A DNA stretch of 23,922 bases from JBCCFX01 sp039029515 (lineage in GTDB: Bacteria; Planctomycetota; Phycisphaerae; Phycisphaerales; SM1A02). The position numbers were made by a program, and so were the translations under genes. The first letter of the stretch is position 1. Each line of letters begins with the position of its first letter. The stretch is taken from positions 1 through 23,922 of the forward strand of contig JBCCFX010000036.1 of assembly GCA_039029515.1 (NCBI GenBank), written 5' to 3'. The notes below the pieces were generated by a model. It worked only from the letters and a program-made list of their open reading frames with translations. It ran no database searches and was not told the origin of the DNA. Positions 23,595 through 23,922 of the stretch are shown one piece after another.

Positions 23595-23922
23595 TTACGT
23601 ATCGCGCGGATACTGGCTGCGACTCAGGCCGGCAAGCATTCGCGAAATCTCGTCAAGTTGTTGAATCAAATCACCATGTCGCTCTTGCGTGACGAGGCTG
23701 TGCCGGCGTGCCGGTTCGAGAAGCGGTAGGCACTCAAGCATTGATCCGCGTGCAATTACAAAGAACCGAGCTCGATCACGGCGAGTCGAGCGACCATTTT
23801 CCTCGGCGATATTTGCTGCGATGGACACTGCTGCGCGATTCAGTTGATCAGCGAGAAACCGAGACTCACGAGGAAACCGCTTCGTTGCGTGTAGTGTCGC
23901 ATCGGCGAAATCAAGCGACGCC
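23595..23922 (-). CDS. Four-helix-bundle protein, TIGR02436/S23 (23S rRNA intervening-sequence) type, 5' end outside window
   Basis: The frame stays open from the stop at 23595-23597 to the window edge, giving 108 residues with the N-terminus missing. It is a clear match to the four-helix-bundle family in order: FADATLHATKRFPRESRFLA, DQLNRAAVSIAANIAEENGR, STRRDRARFFVIARGSMLEC, LPLLEPARR, then HGDLIQQLDEISRMLAGL. The RAAVSIxANIAEGxGR and ARGSxxE signatures are typical. Family members occur within 23S rRNA intervening sequences and as free-standing multicopy genes; the Avd accessory protein of diversity-generating retroelements shares the fold. No reverse transcriptase or rRNA is visible here. 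The function of free-standing copies is not known. Its close neighbour is heptad array 3. Confidence 0.88.
   Translation of the reverse strand, partial: ASLDFADATLHATKRFPRESRFLADQLNRAAVSIAANIAEENGRSTRRDRARFFVIARGSMLECLPLLEPARRHSLVTQERHGDLIQQLDEISRMLAGLSRSQYPRDT

Noticed and set aside
23595..23922. Diversity-generating retroelement Avd gene
   Set aside because: The fold fits, but there is no reverse transcriptase, template repeat or variable repeat in the window; the plain four-helix-bundle family is the safer call.

Overview
The window is GC-rich bacterial chromosome, most likely from a planctomycete and probably the Phycisphaerae side (inference). The pointers are a secreted heme peroxidase ending in planctomycete-style dockerin-like repeats, a membrane protein opening with the CxxC-GYDLxG-CPEC zinc ribbon common in that phylum, an ECF sigma/FecR pair, and a PulD-like protein with a typical planctomycete layout. 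I saw no rRNA, tRNA, CRISPR array, transposase, integrase or phage gene.

Layout. (1) Positions 1-1838, minus: a heme peroxidase gene cut by the window start. (2) 1991-7593, plus: a serine beta-lactamase-like hydrolase with extra C-terminal domains, a zinc-ribbon membrane protein, an ALDH7-type dehydrogenase and a divergent Nudix protein. (3) 9752-7584, minus: a secreted helical protein, an ECF sigma factor and a FecR-like membrane protein, read as one operon. (4) 9913-14460: a PulD-like exported protein, a small basic protein on the minus strand, a lipoprotein and the tRNA-modification gene mnmG. (5) 14584-16620: two unrecognised minus-strand genes and a SUKH-type gene. (6) 16712-18684: an ArsR/SRPBCC operon divergent from a DinB-like and a membrane-protein gene, with two matching operator palindromes between them. 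(7) 18700-21653: a DUF417-like membrane protein and an HxlR regulator divergent from an enoyl-CoA hydratase/quinone-reductase pair, with an operator inside the regulator's promoter. (8) 21731-23922: a secreted protein that looks like a dead gluzincin protease, a second SRPBCC protein, and a four-helix-bundle (TIGR02436-type) gene cut by the window end.

The least explained structure is a set of three degenerate tandem arrays, all with a 7-bp period but different unit sequences, at 11563-11611, 14432-14550 and 23466-23576. Each runs into a gene boundary: one supplies the start codon of the lipoprotein gene, and the other two encode the last codons and stop of mnmG and of the SRPBCC gene. The third ends 18 bp from the four-helix-bundle gene. 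They recall the heptanucleotide STRR repeats of cyanobacteria, but no mechanism for them can be read from this window.
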